From: Arthrobacter sp. ISL-65
GTDB lineage: Bacteria; Actinomycetota; Actinomycetes; Actinomycetales; Micrococcaceae
Assembly (NCBI RefSeq): GCF_018613795.1
Contig: NZ_JAGGPN010000020.1
Coordinates: 209,289 to 273,288, forward strand
Reading direction: 5' to 3'
DNA length: 64,000 nucleotides
Shown in pieces: positions 47,095 through 54,574 of the stretch. Position 1 is the stretch's first letter, and the number at the start of each line of letters is the position of its first letter. A program made the position numbers and the translations under genes. Under the pieces are notes generated by a model. It was not told the origin of the DNA. It saw nothing but the letters and a program-made list of their open reading frames with translations, and made no database searches.

Positions 47095-48213
47095 ATGGCA
47101 TCAACGTATGACGTAGTCATTGTGGGCGGCGGGGTTGCCGGTCTGTCCCTGGCCTCCGCGCTGGCCGGCAAATGCACCGTGGCCCTCGTGGAGGCGGAGC
47201 AGCAGCTGGCGTACCACACGTCGTCGCGCTCGGCCCGGCAGCTCATCCCCAGCTACGGTCCGCCCGTGGTGCAGGAACTTACCGTCCGCACCCTCGAACT
47301 GATTGCGGCGGAGGATGCCCAACGTCCTGAGCCCGTGCTCTCGCCGCGGAGCTTTCTGCTGATCGGGGACGAGGAATCCGTCCAGGCCGAGGCCAGCGGC
47401 CAAATGCGCCGGCTCAGCCACGGTGAAGCGCTTGGGCTCTGCCCGGCCCTGAAACCGGAGTCCTTCTCCGCCGCCGGCCTGGACACCGGGTCCTTCGGCT
47501 GCAATGCCCCGGTGCTTCTGGAAGGACACCGGGCGCGTGCCGAGGCTGCCGGCGCGGACATCATCACCGGCGCCCGCGTCCACTCAGCGCAGCGGCTGGG
47601 ATCCGGCTGGGAGATCGGCGCCGGGCAGGAAGGCTTCTCCGCCGGCGTTTTGGTCAACGCGGCCGGCGCCTGGGCGGACGAGCTGGCGGTGCTGAGCGGC
47701 GTCGAGAAGATCGGCCTGCAGCCGTACCGGCGCACGGCGGCGATTGTCGGCGTCGACCATCCGCTGCCGGAAGGCAGCCCCATGGTGGCTGCCGCCGACG
47801 ACTCCTTCTACTTCCGCAAGGAAGGCAGCGACGTGCTGATCTCGCCGTCGGAACACGTGGCCAGCCCGGCGGAGGACGCACGTCCCCGTCCCGGGGACGT
47901 GGAGCGGCTCATCTCCCAGCTCAACACCCTGACGACGCTGGGGATCGGCCCCGTCCGGACGGCGTGGACCGGCCTGCGCACTGAGGCGGCCGACGGCGTT
48001 CCGGTCGTGGGGTTCGACGCCGAAGCCCGCGGGTTCTTCTGGCTCGCCGGCCAGGGCGGCTACGGGTTCCAGACGTCGTCCGGAATCGCGGAACTGGCCG
48101 CTGCCCAGATCCTGGCCGGGCAGGACGCCGGTACCGGGCAGGGCGCCGGCATTGGTCCGGTATCCCGGACGGAGGATGCGCTGGCTGCGACGCGCTGGTC
48201 CATCCGGCGCTGA
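47095..48213 (+). CDS. FAD-dependent oxidoreductase (DAO/glycine oxidase-like)
   Basis: 372 residues. The N-terminal FAD fold is DVVIVGGGVAGLSLASALAG, the second FAD contact is LVNAAGAWADELA near residue 180 and the C-terminal one is FFWLAGQGGYGFQTSSG. This is the PF01266 family (D-amino-acid, sarcosine or glycine oxidases; D-2-hydroxyglutarate type is less likely). The substrate is not readable, but following tdh-kbl a role in amine or glycine oxidation is reasonable inference. The ATG has a TAAAGAT -10-like element about 7 bases upstream, so it may have its own leaderless promoter as well. Confidence 0.85.
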   Translation: MASTYDVVIVGGGVAGLSLASALAGKCTVALVEAEQQLAYHTSSRSARQLIPSYGPPVVQELTVRTLELIAAEDAQRPEPVLSPRSFLLIGDEESVQAEASGQMRRLSHGEALGLCPALKPESFSAAGLDTGSFGCNAPVLLEGHRARAEAAGADIITGARVHSAQRLGSGWEIGAGQEGFSAGVLVNAAGAWADELAVLSGVEKIGLQPYRRTAAIVGVDHPLPEGSPMVAAADDSFYFRKEGSDVLISPSEHVASPAEDARPRPGDVERLISQLNTLTTLGIGPVRTAWTGLRTEAADGVPVVGFDAEARGFFWLAGQGGYGFQTSSGIAELAAAQILAGQDAGTGQGAGIGPVSRTEDALAATRWSIRR

Positions 48214-48224
48214 AGAATGGAACC

Positions 48225-49436
48225 ATGAGCACCCTGATCACCAATATCGCCGAACTGATGACCCAGGACGCGGAACACCGTGTCCTCAAGGATGCGGCAG
48301 TGGTGATCGAGGCTGAACGCATCTCCTGGATTGGCCAGGCGTCCGCCGCCCCGGCTGCCGACGACGCCGTGGACGCGGGCGGGCGCGCCGTGCTGCCCGG
48401 CTGGGTGGACTCCCACACGCACCTCATTTTCGCGGGCGACCGGACGGCGGAGTTCGAGGCCCGGATGGCAGGGGAGGAGTACAGCGCCGGCGGCATCGCC
48501 GTCACCACTGAAGCCACCCGGAACACCGGGGACTACGACCTCACGCGGCTGGCCCAGGGCCGCGTCGCCGAAGCAGTATCGCAGGGCACGACGTACCTGG
48601 AGACGAAAACCGGCTACGGCCTGGACGTCGAGCAGGAGGCCAGGAGTGCGCGGATCGCCTCGACGGTAGCGGACGAGGTCACCTATCTGGGCGCCCACCT
48701 GGTGCCGGCCGGGATTGATGCGGATGAGTACACAAAACTTGTCTGCGGTCCCATGCTTGACGCGGCCCGCCCCTACGTGACGTGGGCCGACGTGTTCTGC
48801 GAACGGGGCGCCTTTTCCGCGGAGCAGTCCCGTGCCGTGCTGCAGGCCTGCCGCGACGTCGGCCTGGGGCTGCGGGTGCACGGCAACCAGCTGGGGCACG
48901 GCCCCGGTGTCCGCCTCGCGGTGGAGTTCGGCGCGGCGAGCGTGGACCACGTCAACTATCTTTCGGAGCAGGACATCGCAGACCTCGCCGCCGGCTGGTC
49001 GGGCTGGGATGCCGCCGCAGGAACGGGCGGGCGGGGGACGGTGGCCACCTGCCTGCCGGCCTGCGACCTCTCCACCCGCCAGCCGCTGGCTCCCGGCCGG
49101 AAGCTCCTGGACGCCGGCGTGCCCGTGGCGCTCGCGTCCAACTGCAACCCCGGCACGTCCTACACGAGTTCCATGGCGTTCTGCGTCACCACCGCGGTCC
49201 TGCAGATGGGACTGAGTGTCCATGAGGCAGTCCGGGCGGCGACGTACGGCGGCGCCCTGGCGCTCCAGCGCGAGTCCGGTAACGACGTCGACGGCGAACG
49301 CGCGGTGGGCTCCATCGCCGTCGGACACCGGGCAGACCTGCACGTCCTCAACGCCCCGTCCGCCACCCACCTCGCCTACCGCCCTGGCATGCCGCTGACC
49401 CATGCGGTTTGGCGTGCAGGGGTGCGGGCACGGTAG
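48225..49436 (+). CDS. hutI: imidazolonepropionase
   Basis: 403-residue amidohydrolase of histidine degradation: imidazolone-5-propionate to N-formimino-L-glutamate. Metal and substrate residues are seen in WVDSHTHLIFAGDRTAEFE (as VDSHTHLIFAGDR), the KTGYGLD segment near residue 127, HGNQLGHGPG, VDHVNYLSEQDI and SNCNPGTSYTSSM. No other hut gene (hutH, hutU, hutF, hutG) is in the window, so hutI is either an orphan here or the end of a dispersed set. It begins 11 bases after the FAD oxidase gene. Confidence 0.95.
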   Translation: MSTLITNIAELMTQDAEHRVLKDAAVVIEAERISWIGQASAAPAADDAVDAGGRAVLPGWVDSHTHLIFAGDRTAEFEARMAGEEYSAGGIAVTTEATRNTGDYDLTRLAQGRVAEAVSQGTTYLETKTGYGLDVEQEARSARIASTVADEVTYLGAHLVPAGIDADEYTKLVCGPMLDAARPYVTWADVFCERGAFSAEQSRAVLQACRDVGLGLRVHGNQLGHGPGVRLAVEFGAASVDHVNYLSEQDIADLAAGWSGWDAAAGTGGRGTVATCLPACDLSTRQPLAPGRKLLDAGVPVALASNCNPGTSYTSSMAFCVTTAVLQMGLSVHEAVRAATYGGALALQRESGNDVDGERAVGSIAVGHRADLHVLNAPSATHLAYRPGMPLTHAVWRAGVRAR

Positions 49437-49493
49437 TGTCAGGCGGTGCCCTTACTCGCTGGCGATGACGCAAGATGATTGTTTGGGGTCTGA

Positions 49494-49499
49494 TACAAT
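49494..49499 (+). promoter_or_regulatory. extended -10 promoter of deoR-type gene
   Basis: TACAAT with an upstream TG (TGATACAAT), a good extended -10. The predicted start point falls inside the inverted repeat at 49503-49526. Confidence 0.5.
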
Positions 49500-49502
49500 C
49501 AA

Positions 49503-49526
49503 AAAACGTCATTTTCCCGACGTTTT
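49503..49526. promoter_or_regulatory. operator: AAAACGTC-N8-GACGTTTT
   Basis: Perfect inverted repeat with 8-base arms directly downstream of the -10 element and 20 bases before the regulator's start codon. It is a probable self-repression site of the DeoR-type protein. Confidence 0.55.
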
Positions 49527-49545
49527 GGATCTTGAAAGGCCCTGC

Positions 49546-50334
49546 ATGACCCGCACCGACCGACTGACGGCCATCCTTGACCTCCTTGCCGGGACCGGCC
49601 AGGTGGAAGTCGAGGAGATCGTCACCCGGCTTGGCGTGTCACCGGCAACCGCCCGGCGGGACCTGGACAGCCTGGCCAAGCGGCGGCTGCTGACGCGGAC
49701 CCGCGGCGGCGCCACCACCGGCGCCCTGGCCTACGACCTTCCCGGCAGGTACAACCGGGACGACCACGCCGTGGCCAAGCAGGAGATCGCCCTGGCCGCC
49801 TCGGCGCTCATCGCCCCGGGCATGGTCATCGGCCTGTGCGGCGGCACCACGAGCACCGCCCTGGCGCAGATCCTGGCCACCCGCGAGGACCTCAACTCGC
49901 CGTCGAACCAGCCCACCCTGACCGTGGTCACCAACGCCATCAACATCGCCTCGCAGCTTGCCGTCCGGCCCAACATCAAGGTGATGGTGACCGGCGGCAT
50001 CCTCAACACGCGGTCCTATGAACTCGTGGGCCCGTACACCGACATCATCATGCAGAAGGTGGTGCTGGACATCGCCTTCATCGGGGTCAACGGCGTCGAC
50101 GCCGAGGTGGGGCCCACCAACACCGGCGAGGCCGAGGCAACGGTCAACGCCCTGCTGGCCAGCCGCGCCAGCGAGTCCTATGTCATCGCAGACTCCTCGA
50201 AGGTGGGACGCCGGGCGTTCGCCACCATGGACGGCTACAACTTCACCCGGCTCATCACCGACTCGGGCATCTCCGCGGCGGACAAGGCCGCGTTCGAAGC
50301 CCGCGGCACCGAAGTGCTGGTGGCCGGCGCCTAG
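49546..50334 (+). CDS. DeoR/GlpR-family transcriptional regulator
   Basis: 262 residues from the ATG at 49546 (MTRTDRLTAILDLL), GAAAGG upstream. The DeoR HTH is VEVEEIVTRLGVSPATARRDLDSL; the visible core is LGVSPATARRDLDSLAKR. The effector domain has the sugar-phosphate-isomerase-like fold with GLCGGTTSTALAQIL near residue 95 and the C-terminal IADSSKVGRRAFATM, whose Asp-Ser-Ser-Lys is typical of sugar-phosphate-binding members. Its target genes are not evident in the neighbourhood. The stop overlaps by 4 bases the stop of the convergent phosphatase gene. Confidence 0.93.
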   Translation: MTRTDRLTAILDLLAGTGQVEVEEIVTRLGVSPATARRDLDSLAKRRLLTRTRGGATTGALAYDLPGRYNRDDHAVAKQEIALAASALIAPGMVIGLCGGTTSTALAQILATREDLNSPSNQPTLTVVTNAINIASQLAVRPNIKVMVTGGILNTRSYELVGPYTDIIMQKVVLDIAFIGVNGVDAEVGPTNTGEAEATVNALLASRASESYVIADSSKVGRRAFATMDGYNFTRLITDSGISAADKAAFEARGTEVLVAGA

Positions 50335-51011
50335 AAGATCACCGGCGGGGCGTCCAGCACCGTTTCGTCCACCCTCCGGTCCACCCACTGGGTGAAGGGT
50401 GTGTCGAGTTCGTACTTGCCCAAACTGTTGCGCACCAGCATGCGGACCTCGGCGTTTTCGGGGTTGTTCAGCGACTCGAAGTATTCCACGGACCAGTGGA
50501 ACCAGCGCATGCAGAACAGGCGCATGGTCAGCCCGTGCGTGACCAGCAGGGCGTTGGGGGAGTAGTCCGGCTTGGACCAATGCCTGTACAGGGTTTCCAT
50601 GAACGAGGAGATCCGGTCGTAGACGTCGGAGCCGGACTCGCCCTCCCGGAAGCGGTAAAAGAAGTGGCCGTAGGCGTTGCGGAGTTCCTTCTGGTCCTCG
50701 ATGTCGCCTGAGATCTGGAAGTTGGCCCAGTCCTGTTCGCGCAGCCGCGGCTCCTCGATCACCCGCTCCGTCAGGGGGCCCAGATTCAGCGCCTCGAGGG
50801 TCTGGTGGGCGCGCAGGTACGGTGAGACGTAGACGCTTACCTGCCGCCCGTCCAGCTCGCGCCGGATGCGTTCCCCGGCGGCCTTCGCCTGCTCCAGTCC
50901 AAGCTCCGTCAGCGGAATCCGGTAGTCGGGCACCCTGTTGTAGATGGAGGTATCCGCGTTGGCCGCCGACTGGCCGTGCCGGATCATGATGATTTTCCCG
51001 GGAGCGCTCAT
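50331..51011 (-). CDS. histidine phosphatase family protein
   Basis: 226 residues from the ATG at 51011 (MSAPGKIIMIRHGQS). The catalytic RHG triad is in IIMIRHGQSAAN near residue 11, the second His region is in LLVTHGLTMRLF near 155, and an SPYLRAHQT segment follows the Ser/Pro pattern of phosphoglycerate-mutase-like phosphatases. The substrate is unknown. A -10-like TATGCT lies 8 bases before the ATG on the minus strand, so the mRNA may be leaderless. Convergent stop-to-stop overlap with the DeoR gene means no room for a terminator between them. Confidence 0.88.
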   Translation of the reverse strand: MSAPGKIIMIRHGQSAANADTSIYNRVPDYRIPLTELGLEQAKAAGERIRRELDGRQVSVYVSPYLRAHQTLEALNLGPLTERVIEEPRLREQDWANFQISGDIEDQKELRNAYGHFFYRFREGESGSDVYDRISSFMETLYRHWSKPDYSPNALLVTHGLTMRLFCMRWFHWSVEYFESLNNPENAEVRMLVRNSLGKYELDTPFTQWVDRRVDETVLDAPPVIF

Positions 51012-51086
51012 AGTTCCCCAGCATAGGGTCAGCCCGCGGCCGGACAGGAACCGACTGGCTGACAGGAAAGTACCAGCAGGTGCAGG

Positions 51087-51092
51087 CAAGAT
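51087..51092 (+). promoter_or_regulatory. -10 element of leaderless CPBP-protease promoter
   Basis: CAAGAT followed by 6 bases and then the ATG at 51099, within the same 11-mer GGCAAGATAGG as at ligA. Confidence 0.45.
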
Positions 51093-51098
51093 AGGAAC

Positions 51099-51878
51099 AT
51101 GTTGGTTCCCTCCCGCCGTCGGCTGCGGTTCGAAGTCTGGATTGTCCTCGGGCTGTCGCTCGGCCAGTCCGCCGTTTACTCTGTGGTGCAGCTGCTGGAC
51201 AAAATGAGCCGGGCACCGCTGTCGCAGGGGACGTCCACGCTGAACCGGTCGCAAAGCACGCGCGAATATTTCGACCTGACCTACCAGCTGCTGGACATCA
51301 TCTTCGCCCTGGTGCCGGTCCTGCTGGTGATCTTCTTCCTGACCGACCAGCGCCAGGCGAAGTCGGGGTCGGGGCACGACGCCGGTTCCGCGTTCCGGAA
51401 GCTAGGATTCAACTTTGCCCGGCCGGGCAAGGACCTGCTGCAGGGGCTCGGGCTGGCCGCCCTGATCGGCATCCCCTCGCTGGGCCTCTACGCCGCCGGA
51501 CGTGCCCTGGGCATCACGACGGCGATCATCCCCAGCGGCCTGGACGCCTACTGGTGGACGGTGCCCGTGCTGATCCTGTCCGCCCTGCGCCACGCGGTCG
51601 TGGAGGAAGTCATTGTGGTGGGCTATCTCCTGGACCGGTTCGGCAAATTCGGCTGGTCAGTGCCCCTGGCGATCTTTGTGTCCTCAATGCTCCGTGGCAG
51701 CTACCACCTGTACCAGGGCTTCGGACCCTTCATTGGAAACGCCATCATGGGCGTGGTCTTCGCCTGGATCTACACCAGGACCCGCCGGGTGATGCCGCTC
51801 GTCGTTGCGCACGCCCTGCTGGACATCGTCGCGTTCGTCGGGTTCAGCCTGTTCGGCAAAGCGGCCGGCCTGGGGTAG
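51099..51878 (+). CDS. CPBP family intramembrane metalloprotease-like protein
   Basis: 259 residues with about seven hydrophobic helices. The three CPBP (Abi) motifs are recognisable: HAVVEEVIVVGYLLDRF (motif 1, two Glu), SSMLRGSYHLYQG (motif 2 His) and VVAHALLDIVAF (motif 3, HxxxD). The Arg that normally closes motif 1 (EExxxR) is Val here. It might still be a protease since the Glu and His residues are kept, but this is uncertain. Substrate and role are unknown. Single gene, followed by a very strong bidirectional hairpin. Confidence 0.85.
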   Translation: MLVPSRRRLRFEVWIVLGLSLGQSAVYSVVQLLDKMSRAPLSQGTSTLNRSQSTREYFDLTYQLLDIIFALVPVLLVIFFLTDQRQAKSGSGHDAGSAFRKLGFNFARPGKDLLQGLGLAALIGIPSLGLYAAGRALGITTAIIPSGLDAYWWTVPVLILSALRHAVVEEVIVVGYLLDRFGKFGWSVPLAIFVSSMLRGSYHLYQGFGPFIGNAIMGVVFAWIYTRTRRVMPLVVAHALLDIVAFVGFSLFGKAAGLG

Positions 51879-51948
51879 CCGGCCTGGGGTAGGGATCAGC
51901 CATTCGGCGAGGCCGATGTGCCGGGCCAGCGCCAGCCCTTAAAAGTGA

Positions 51949-52000
51949 TTCGGCCGCCATCGGCGGGTGACGTCATTGGCACCCGCTGATGGCGGCCGAA
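51949..52000. terminator. strong bidirectional terminator
   Basis: Arms of 21 bases (51949-51969 and 51980-52000, starting TTCGGCCGCCAT) pair with one mismatch around a 10-base loop, between the converging CPBP and VOC genes. Confidence 0.85.
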
Positions 52001-52018
52001 GTGAAGGGCGAAAGTGCG

Positions 52019-52651
52019 TCAGATGGTGACGGCTCCCGCTGCGGTTTCGAACGTGACCGAGAGGATGCCCGGCGTTCCGTGCGGGGCGAGCCAGTTCACG
52101 GCGACGTCCTCCAGCGGCCTTTCGACGGGCTCGCCGAGCCACTCGGTCACGCGCTCGGCAGAGCCCGCGATCGTGAGGCTGGACATCTTCACATTGCTGT
52201 CGTAGGCGTTGGACGGGTGCAGTTCCGGATCGCCCTCCCACTTCAGCATGTAGGGAACCTGCGGGTCCGCAATCAGGCCCAGGATGCCGATCTGCTGCCA
52301 GACAAGTTCGCGGCCGTCAGGGAACTTGCGGTTGCCTTTGACCGCGGAGCGGCCCAGGCGTTCCTCGAAGGGGGCGAGGTCGTCAACTTCGACGCACCAG
52401 CCCATCCAGCCGCCGCCCGACGCGGACCTGGCCCGGACGGCCTGGCCGAACGGCGCCTTGTCCGACGCCGGGTGGTCCAAAACCTCAACGACCTCAAGGT
52501 ACTTGTGTCCGGCCAGGGGAATGATCATGTTCCGGGTCCCAAACCGGGGGTGCACTCCGCCCTTTACGGCTTCGACGCCGAGGGCAGAGGAGATACGTTC
52601 GGTGGTGGCCGCGAGGCCATCGTGTTCACAGGCGTAAGAGACGTGATCCAT
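52019..52651 (-). CDS. VOC (glyoxalase-like) family protein
   Basis: 210 residues from the ATG at 52651 (MDHVSYAC), which has GAGGG 7 bases upstream; the ATG at 52657 is an alternative. It opens with MDHVSYACEHDGLAATTERI, shown here in part as DHVSYACEHDGLA, and carries RFGTRNMIIPLAGHKYLEVVEVL, the pattern of the Glyoxalase_3 group of vicinal-oxygen-chelate proteins (metal His and Glu in DHVSY and YLEVVEV). The second half (EVDDLAPFEERLGRSAVKG) pairs with the first. Reaction unknown. Its promoter side faces the metX regulatory region, so the two genes are divergent. Confidence 0.82.
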   Translation of the reverse strand: MDHVSYACEHDGLAATTERISSALGVEAVKGGVHPRFGTRNMIIPLAGHKYLEVVEVLDHPASDKAPFGQAVRARSASGGGWMGWCVEVDDLAPFEERLGRSAVKGNRKFPDGRELVWQQIGILGLIADPQVPYMLKWEGDPELHPSNAYDSNVKMSSLTIAGSAERVTEWLGEPVERPLEDVAVNWLAPHGTPGILSVTFETAAGAVTI

Positions 52652-52699
52652 GCGCATGCCCTCATCTTGGCACTTTGTGACGGGGCTCTCAGCTAAGGG

Positions 52700-52728
52700 T
52701 TGCCTAACCTTGTGAAAAGTCCATACTT
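52700..52728 (+). promoter_or_regulatory. candidate promoter upstream of the metX riboswitches
   Basis: TTGCCT, 17 bases, then ATACTT. The predicted start near 52735 would give an mRNA that contains both SAM-IV copies. Confidence 0.35.
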
Positions 52729-52783
52729 TGACGAAGTTCGTCACAAAGCTGTGCGCGTAACAGTCCCATTCCTGCGCTGGTCG

Positions 52784-52900
52784 CAGGTCATGAATGCCAA
52801 CGAACAAAGCCCCGGCTCGCTGGCCGGCAACCCTCCAACCGCGGCGGGGTGCCCAGGGTGAAGACCTGGCTGCGCGGCGCCCGCCGTGCAGCAAGCGCGG
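52784..52900 (+). promoter_or_regulatory. SAM-IV riboswitch, upstream copy
   Basis: First of two S-adenosylmethionine riboswitches before metX. The closing P1 stem is CAGGTC (52784) with GACCTG (52863-52868). The conserved core segments CCCCGGC, GCTGGCCGGCAACCCTCC, CGGGGTGCCC and GGGTGAAGACC are present in order, followed by a 3' hairpin and GCAAGCGCG. The 5' part (GAATGCCAACGAACAAAG) is one or two bases longer than in the downstream copy. A strong hairpin follows at 52968. Confidence 0.82.
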
Positions 52901-52904
52901 GCCT

Positions 52905-52936
52905 GTGCAGGGACGGGCCAGTGCAGGGACGGGCCA
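52905..52936 (+). repeat. 16-base tandem duplication
   Basis: GTGCAGGGACGGGCCA occurs twice without a gap (52905-52920 and 52921-52936) just after the first riboswitch. Confidence 0.9.
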
Positions 52937-52967
52937 GCCAAAAGGCGCCTGACTTTCCCGCGCTACC

Positions 52968-53007
52968 GGTGTGACCCCCGTCCCGTGAAGGGGCCGGGAG
53001 TCACACA
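52968..53007 (+). terminator. hairpin between the two SAM-IV riboswitches
   Basis: GTGTGAC (52969-52975) pairs perfectly with GTCACAC (53000-53006), and inner CCCG/CGGG and CCC/GGG pairs close a small loop. No T-run follows, as often in actinobacteria. It could end transcripts controlled by the upstream riboswitch. Confidence 0.5.
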
Positions 53008-53055
53008 GCCGTCACAATCTTCGCGCAGCCGTACGACTGTTTCGTAAACTGGCAG

Positions 53056-53169
53056 CAGGTCATGAGTGCCAGCGACAGCCCCGGCTTGCTGGCCGGCAAC
53101 CCTCCTTCCGCGGTGGGGTGCCCCGGGTGAGGACCTGGCCTGCCGGACAGCTGCCGGCGGGCAAGCGCG
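53056..53169 (+). promoter_or_regulatory. SAM-IV riboswitch, metX-proximal copy
   Basis: P1 stem CAGGTC (53056-53061) with GACCTG (53132-53137). The core GGTCATGAGTGCCAGCGAC, then CCCCGGCTTGCTGGCCGG, CAACCCTCC and GTGGGGTGCCCCGGGTGA match the actinobacterial SAM-IV consensus very closely, and GCAAGCGCG ends it. The metX ribosome site (AGAAGAGG, 53171-53178) begins 2 bases later, so control of translation start is likely: high SAM would shut off methionine synthesis. Confidence 0.93.
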
Positions 53170-53185
53170 TAGAAGAGGTTTACCT

Positions 53186-54358
53186 ATGACGATTTCCGTC
53201 AGCACCGACGTTCCGGCCGGCAAGGCTCCGCAAGGCACCGTTCCGGACGGCACTGTTCCCGACGGCCGAGTTTCCGACGGCTCTGTCCAGCACCTCAACA
53301 TCGGCAGCCTGGAACTTGAGGCCGGGGGATTCCTGCCGGACGTGACCCTGGCCTACGAAACCTGGGGAACGCTCAACGAGGACGGTTCCAACGCCATCCT
53401 CGTTCAGCATGCCCTCACCGGGGACACGCACGTGACCCGGGGCGGCGCGGGGACTGAAGAAGGTTGGTGGGAACAGCTCGCCGGGCCCGGTGCGCCGGCG
53501 GACACCGACAGGTTCTTCGTCATTTCCATCAACATCCTGGGCGGCTGCTACGGGTCCACCGGGCCGTCGTCGACCGCTCCGGACGGCAAGCCCTGGGGTT
53601 CACGCTTTCCGCTGGTGACGCTGAGGGACTCCACCGTTGCCGAGGCGCGGCTGGCTGACCGGCTCGGCATCAGCAGCTGGCACGCCGTGGTGGGCGGGTC
53701 CATGGGCGGGGCACGCGCCCTCGAATGGGCAGTCACTTTCCCGGAGCGGGTGCGCCGCTGCGGTGTCATCTCCGTTGGCGCCAGGAGCACGGCCGAACAA
53801 ATCGCCTTCGCCCAGGCGCAGACGCTTGCCATCCGGCAGGACCGCCATTTCAACGGCGGTGACTACTACGGCGGACCGGAACCCGCGGATGGCCTGGCGC
53901 TCGCACGGCGGATTGCACACATCACCTACCGGTCTGCCTACGAACTCGATTTCCGGTTCGGCAGGAACGCCCAGGCCGCTGAAGAGCCGCTGCAGGCCGA
54001 TGCCCTGGCGGGCCGCGGCCGCTACCAGGTGGAGAGCTACCTCGACCACCAGGGCAACAAGCTGGTCCGGCGCTTCGACGCCAACAGCTACATCGCCCTG
54101 ACGGAAGCACTCATGAGCCATGACGTCACCCGCGGGCGGGGAACGCTCAAGGAGGCCCTCGCCCGGACCACCGCCGACTTCTTCGTTGCGGCCGTGGAGT
54201 CAGACCGGCTGTACTTTCCCGCCCAGTCGCTGGAACTCGCCGAGTCCCTGCCGGGAAACGTGGATGTCCACATGATCGATTCGCCGATCGGTCACGACGG
54301 CTTCCTCACGGAGATCGGCCAGTTGAACGCCCAGCTCAGGGCACACCTCCTCAACTGA
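53186..54358 (+). CDS. metX: homoserine O-acetyltransferase
   Basis: 390 residues: acetyl-CoA + L-homoserine to O-acetylhomoserine in methionine synthesis. The ATG at 53186 follows AGAAGAGG. The first ~30 residues are a repetitive tail (GTVPDG, GTVPDG, GRVSDG, GSVQ) not part of the fold. The alpha/beta-hydrolase core has YETWGTLN, oxyanion region HALTGDTHVTRG, nucleophile serine in VVGGSMGGARALEWA, Asp in FVAAVESDRLYFPAQ and His in IGHDGFLTE. No metY, metB or metE lies next to it. It is preceded by two SAM-IV riboswitches. Confidence 0.95.
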   Translation: MTISVSTDVPAGKAPQGTVPDGTVPDGRVSDGSVQHLNIGSLELEAGGFLPDVTLAYETWGTLNEDGSNAILVQHALTGDTHVTRGGAGTEEGWWEQLAGPGAPADTDRFFVISINILGGCYGSTGPSSTAPDGKPWGSRFPLVTLRDSTVAEARLADRLGISSWHAVVGGSMGGARALEWAVTFPERVRRCGVISVGARSTAEQIAFAQAQTLAIRQDRHFNGGDYYGGPEPADGLALARRIAHITYRSAYELDFRFGRNAQAAEEPLQADALAGRGRYQVESYLDHQGNKLVRRFDANSYIALTEALMSHDVTRGRGTLKEALARTTADFFVAAVESDRLYFPAQSLELAESLPGNVDVHMIDSPIGHDGFLTEIGQLNAQLRAHLLN

Positions 54359-54417
54359 CTTTAGGCCCGGTCCAGGCGGCCGAAGCCGACCGTAACGTGG
54401 CAACGCCCATGCCCTAT

Positions 54418-54435
54418 GTGTGCATTAATGCAGAT
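54418..54435. promoter_or_regulatory. candidate LysR operator upstream of MHS transporter
   Basis: GTGTGCATTAATGCAGAT contains the perfect 12-base palindrome TGCATTAATGCA. It matches 14 of 18 positions of the palindrome over the lysR start at 58213-58230. Confidence 0.45.
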
Positions 54436-54500
54436 GCGCCCTGCACTATTCGGCGTTGAGCTTGCTTCATTGGCAGACCATACTCGTTGAATCCGGCGTT

Positions 54501-54516
54501 AGTGGTGCGCATCACA
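54501..54516. promoter_or_regulatory. possible CRP/GlxR-type site upstream of MHS transporter
   Basis: AGTGG-TGCGCA-TCACA fits TGTGA-N6-TCACA with one exact half-site, 58 bases before the start codon; see the similar site before citM. Confidence 0.35.
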
Positions 54517-54574
54517 CACCCTTCGCCATCGACCGGTCCCCGTGGCGTCGAGGAAGACGCCGAAGGAGTTTGCA

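Noticed and set aside
52900-53055. Small coding gene between the two SAM-IV riboswitches
   Set aside because: The stretch is occupied by a tandem duplication and a hairpin; no start with ribosome site and open frame of useful length was seen.
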